A DNA stretch of 64,000 nucleotides from contig NZ_NOIT01000010.1 in NCBI RefSeq assembly GCF_004136555.1, positions 62,001 through 126,000 on the forward strand, in the 5' to 3' direction. Of the stretch, positions 62,129 to 64,000 are shown piece by piece. Origin of the DNA: Kocuria carniphila. Lineage in GTDB: Bacteria; Actinomycetota; Actinomycetes; Actinomycetales; Micrococcaceae. A program made the translations under genes and the position numbers. Under the pieces are notes generated by a model. It had not been told where the DNA came from and searched no databases. It saw only the letters and a list, made by a program, of their open reading frames with translations. Each line of letters starts with the position of its first letter. Within the stretch, counting starts at the first letter, position 1.

Positions 62129-63562
62129 TCAACGCACTACACTACCGCCGTCACGCGGGAGTGAACCAACCGAGGTGGAACCCGATACGACCTGCGGTTG
62201 TTCGACCAGGGCTTCTTCTACCCTGTTCGACCGGCCGTTGACCGCCGCAGCCCAGCACGCTGCCGTGAGGACTGCAAGCGCTACGGGCACCCCGCGATTG
62301 ACGAAGAATTCGTGGATCTGGGAGTGGTTGCTCACCACGATGTACCAGAACGCCGGGATCAGCATGGGCAGTGCGAGCACTCCCGCGACCTTCAACCGTT
62401 GGACTCCCCCGCGGCGCCCTGCCAGCGCCAGGGCAATTGCGGCCGCGATGAGACAACCGAAGAAGACGAACGGGGCGGTGGGTATCTTCTCCCACCAGTA
62501 GACGACGTTACTGGCCACCCCGGCTCCGAACACGTCAGAGACACCGCTGTGGCTGCCTCCCGTCCGGAAACCGACGTTTTGTTGCACCATGGCGATCGTC
62601 TCGCCGATGCCCATGAACACCGCACCGAAGATCCAGCGGAACACCCAGGTGAGACCGAACGCGGCGGGCCACACTACGGCGGCGAGCACTCCCCACGTCG
62701 CGGTGCGTTTCATGTTCCTGTCCTGGAACCAGACTGCAGCCGCCAAGACGAACGCGGACATCGCCCACGGGATGGACGGGGTGGTCAGTAGATCCACGTA
62801 GCAGAACAGCGCCGCGCCGACACCCGCGCCCAACAGGCCCAGGTAAGTGGACCTCGTGAATCCCACCACGGTGAGGATTACCGATAGGAAAATGAACGTG
62901 ATGGCAATGGATTGGCTGAACGATGTGGACGGTGTGGAGAGCATGTTGGTCCCCACCACGAAGGGCAGGAACAGCGCCACGGCCACGGCGGTGGAGGTCT
63001 TCGACCGCACCAGCAGAATGGCCGCGAAAAGTGCGGTGATCATCAGGGCGCCGGAGACGATGCGCAGGCCTTCGAGCCCCACCGTGGCCAGTAAGGGTCG
63101 GGTGAGGATCGTGTACCCGGCCCAGTACTTGTAATAGTTGTTGTCCTCGAAGACCTTGCCCTGGGCCAGTTCCTGAATGTCCTGCTTGCCACCGGCGCAG
63201 TTGTCGATCCGCGGCATGCGAGCGGCCCTGCTCAGCGCGGATTCTTCCGGTGACGCACCCAGTCCGGTGCCCACGACCACGCATTCTGTGAACGTGTCCG
63301 ACTGCGTGCCCATGCGGTCCGGGATCCCGCTGGGACCGTAGGTGTTGTTCTCGATCGAGGACACCAGGTTGTCCACGATCGGTTTGTCGGGTACGGCTTG
63401 CCCCACGATCAGGAGTCCGAACAGCACGAACTGCAAAGCGACGAGGACTCCGGCGCCCTTGAGGAACGGGCGCCACCGCCAGTCGGTCCTGATGCGCTCG
63501 ACCGTTTCTCGGTTGAGGTGGCGCTTGATTGCATCGCGGTTCATGTAACGGGAGATGTCCAT
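62129..63562 (-). CDS. Polytopic membrane protein of a surface-glycan locus
   Basis: 477 residues with about ten hydrophobic segments after a basic N-terminus (residues 1-35). An extracytoplasmic loop (about residues 65-145) has Cys residues in DTFTECVVVGT and PRIDNCAGGK that could be disulfide-bonded. The architecture resembles glycosyltransferases or flippase-like membrane proteins of GT-C type, but I see no clear catalytic motif. The start shares a base with the stop of the glycosyltransferase upstream (TGATG), so translation is coupled and the two probably work together. Confidence 0.75.
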   Translation of the reverse strand: MDISRYMNRDAIKRHLNRETVERIRTDWRWRPFLKGAGVLVALQFVLFGLLIVGQAVPDKPIVDNLVSSIENNTYGPSGIPDRMGTQSDTFTECVVVGTGLGASPEESALSRAARMPRIDNCAGGKQDIQELAQGKVFEDNNYYKYWAGYTILTRPLLATVGLEGLRIVSGALMITALFAAILLVRSKTSTAVAVALFLPFVVGTNMLSTPSTSFSQSIAITFIFLSVILTVVGFTRSTYLGLLGAGVGAALFCYVDLLTTPSIPWAMSAFVLAAAVWFQDRNMKRTATWGVLAAVVWPAAFGLTWVFRWIFGAVFMGIGETIAMVQQNVGFRTGGSHSGVSDVFGAGVASNVVYWWEKIPTAPFVFFGCLIAAAIALALAGRRGGVQRLKVAGVLALPMLIPAFWYIVVSNHSQIHEFFVNRGVPVALAVLTAACWAAAVNGRSNRVEEALVEQPQVVSGSTSVGSLPRDGGSVVR

Positions 63563-64000
63563 CAGGCGCCTCGGTTGACGTCGATATTAAACCGTTCTGC
63601 GGAAGGTTGGCGGCGCGGGGACTTCACCCCGTAGGGCGGGGCCGGTAACCGGAGGTAGAACAATCGTGATCCTTCGCGGCGCATCATGACCTGACCGTTG
63701 AGCAGCACGCCCATCAGCAGAAAAACCCCGGCCAGGATGAACAGAGCGGAGGCCAAGAACGCGGTAGGGAACCGCGGCACCATGCCCGTTTGGAAGTATT
63801 CCGCGACGACCGGCAGGCCGAAGACGAGCCCCAGGGTCGCAAGAAGGATCGAAAAAATGCTTGTGACCAGGAACGGGCGCTCGTGGAACAACAGTTGGGA
63901 GAAGATGCGGAGGATCCTGAATCCGTCGTGATAGGTCCGCAATTTGCTCTCCGTGCCCTCGGCGCGGTCACGGAAGCCCACTTCCACTTCCGTCTGCGGT
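63562..64000 (-). CDS. Family 2 glycosyltransferase, C-terminal part (5' end outside the window)
   Basis: The open frame enters from the right edge and ends at 63562. The visible N-terminal part, EVEVGFRDRAEGTESKLRTY followed by HDGFRILRI, matches the end of the catalytic domain in polyprenyl-phosphate sugar transferases (DPM1-like). Two membrane helices follow (SIFSILLATLGLVFGLPVV and FLASALFILAGVFLLMGVLL), ending in a basic tail. The catalytic DXD region lies outside the window. The protein likely makes a lipid-linked sugar donor for the adjacent membrane protein. Confidence 0.82.
   Translation of the reverse strand, partial: PQTEVEVGFRDRAEGTESKLRTYHDGFRILRIFSQLLFHERPFLVTSIFSILLATLGLVFGLPVVAEYFQTGMVPRFPTAFLASALFILAGVFLLMGVLLNGQVMMRREGSRLFYLRLPAPPYGVKSPRRQPSAERFNIDVNRGA

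Overview
The window is a high-GC chromosomal segment of an actinobacterium. Gene content and order point to the order Micrococcales, most likely the family Micrococcaceae (an Arthrobacter/Kocuria/Rothia-type genome); I cannot fix the genus. The supporting signs are a mycothione reductase, a GarA/OdhI FHA protein, a class II DAHP synthase, a PASTA-domain kinase beside an Rv2175c-like protein, a fused MrpA-MrpB antiporter subunit, and a MurE signature (DDPH) that departs from the DNPR of diaminopimelate-adding enzymes.

Regions. (1) 1-8230, minus strand: the start of the dcw cell-wall/division cluster, mraZ-rsmH-ftsL-ftsI-murE-murF-mraY (mraY runs off the left edge), read from one promoter that carries MraZ-type GTGGAG repeats. 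(2) 8265-20680: a DUF3040 membrane protein, dinB, a polyprenyl diphosphate synthase, an Rv2175c-like regulator, a LysM/lytic transglycosylase gene overlapping a PASTA Ser/Thr kinase gene, class II aroG, a PlsC-type acyltransferase, an alpha/beta hydrolase and a FadD15-type acyl-CoA synthetase. This order resembles the idsA2-Rv2175c-pknL-aroG region of Mycobacterium. (3) 20680-30440: mycothione reductase, pyruvate carboxylase, an orphan ParA-type ATPase, a hydrolase, then the minus-strand gcvH-garA-ftsR-DUF151-merR block, again in mycobacterial order. (4) 30476-38565: a two-component K+ uptake system, a COG0523 metallochaperone, a low-GC Tat-exported protein of unknown function, a DASS dicarboxylate transporter, and an FMO-like/luciferase-like pair with overlapping genes. 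(5) 38885-44900: a complete six-gene Mrp (Mnh) Na+/H+ antiporter operon closed by a strong terminator. (6) 44975-55000: an accessory region with two zinc alcohol dehydrogenases, a GNAT gene without a normal start codon, a short UvrA-like ATPase, a divergent tetR/oxidoreductase pair around a perfect 19-bp inverted repeat, several gene fragments, a tRNA-Pro(GGG) gene and an array of degenerate 40-41 bp direct repeats. (7) 55076-62090, minus strand: der-cmk-tyrA-rluB-scpB-scpA-parA, a housekeeping block linking ribosome assembly, CMP salvage, tyrosine synthesis and chromosome condensation. (8) 62129-64000: a multi-membrane-spanning protein and the C-terminal part of a family 2 glycosyltransferase, probably the edge of a cell-surface glycan locus.

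How the parts connect: cell-envelope growth recurs through the left third (dcw genes, LysM hydrolase, PASTA kinase, polyprenyl synthase). The kinase in that region and the GarA protein in region 3 belong to families joined by Ser/Thr phosphorylation in related bacteria, with GarA controlling 2-oxoglutarate flux. The most unusual DNA is 53170-54980: decayed gene ends, a tRNA gene and a non-coding degenerate tandem repeat. I found no CRISPR array, intact insertion sequence, integrase or complete prophage.
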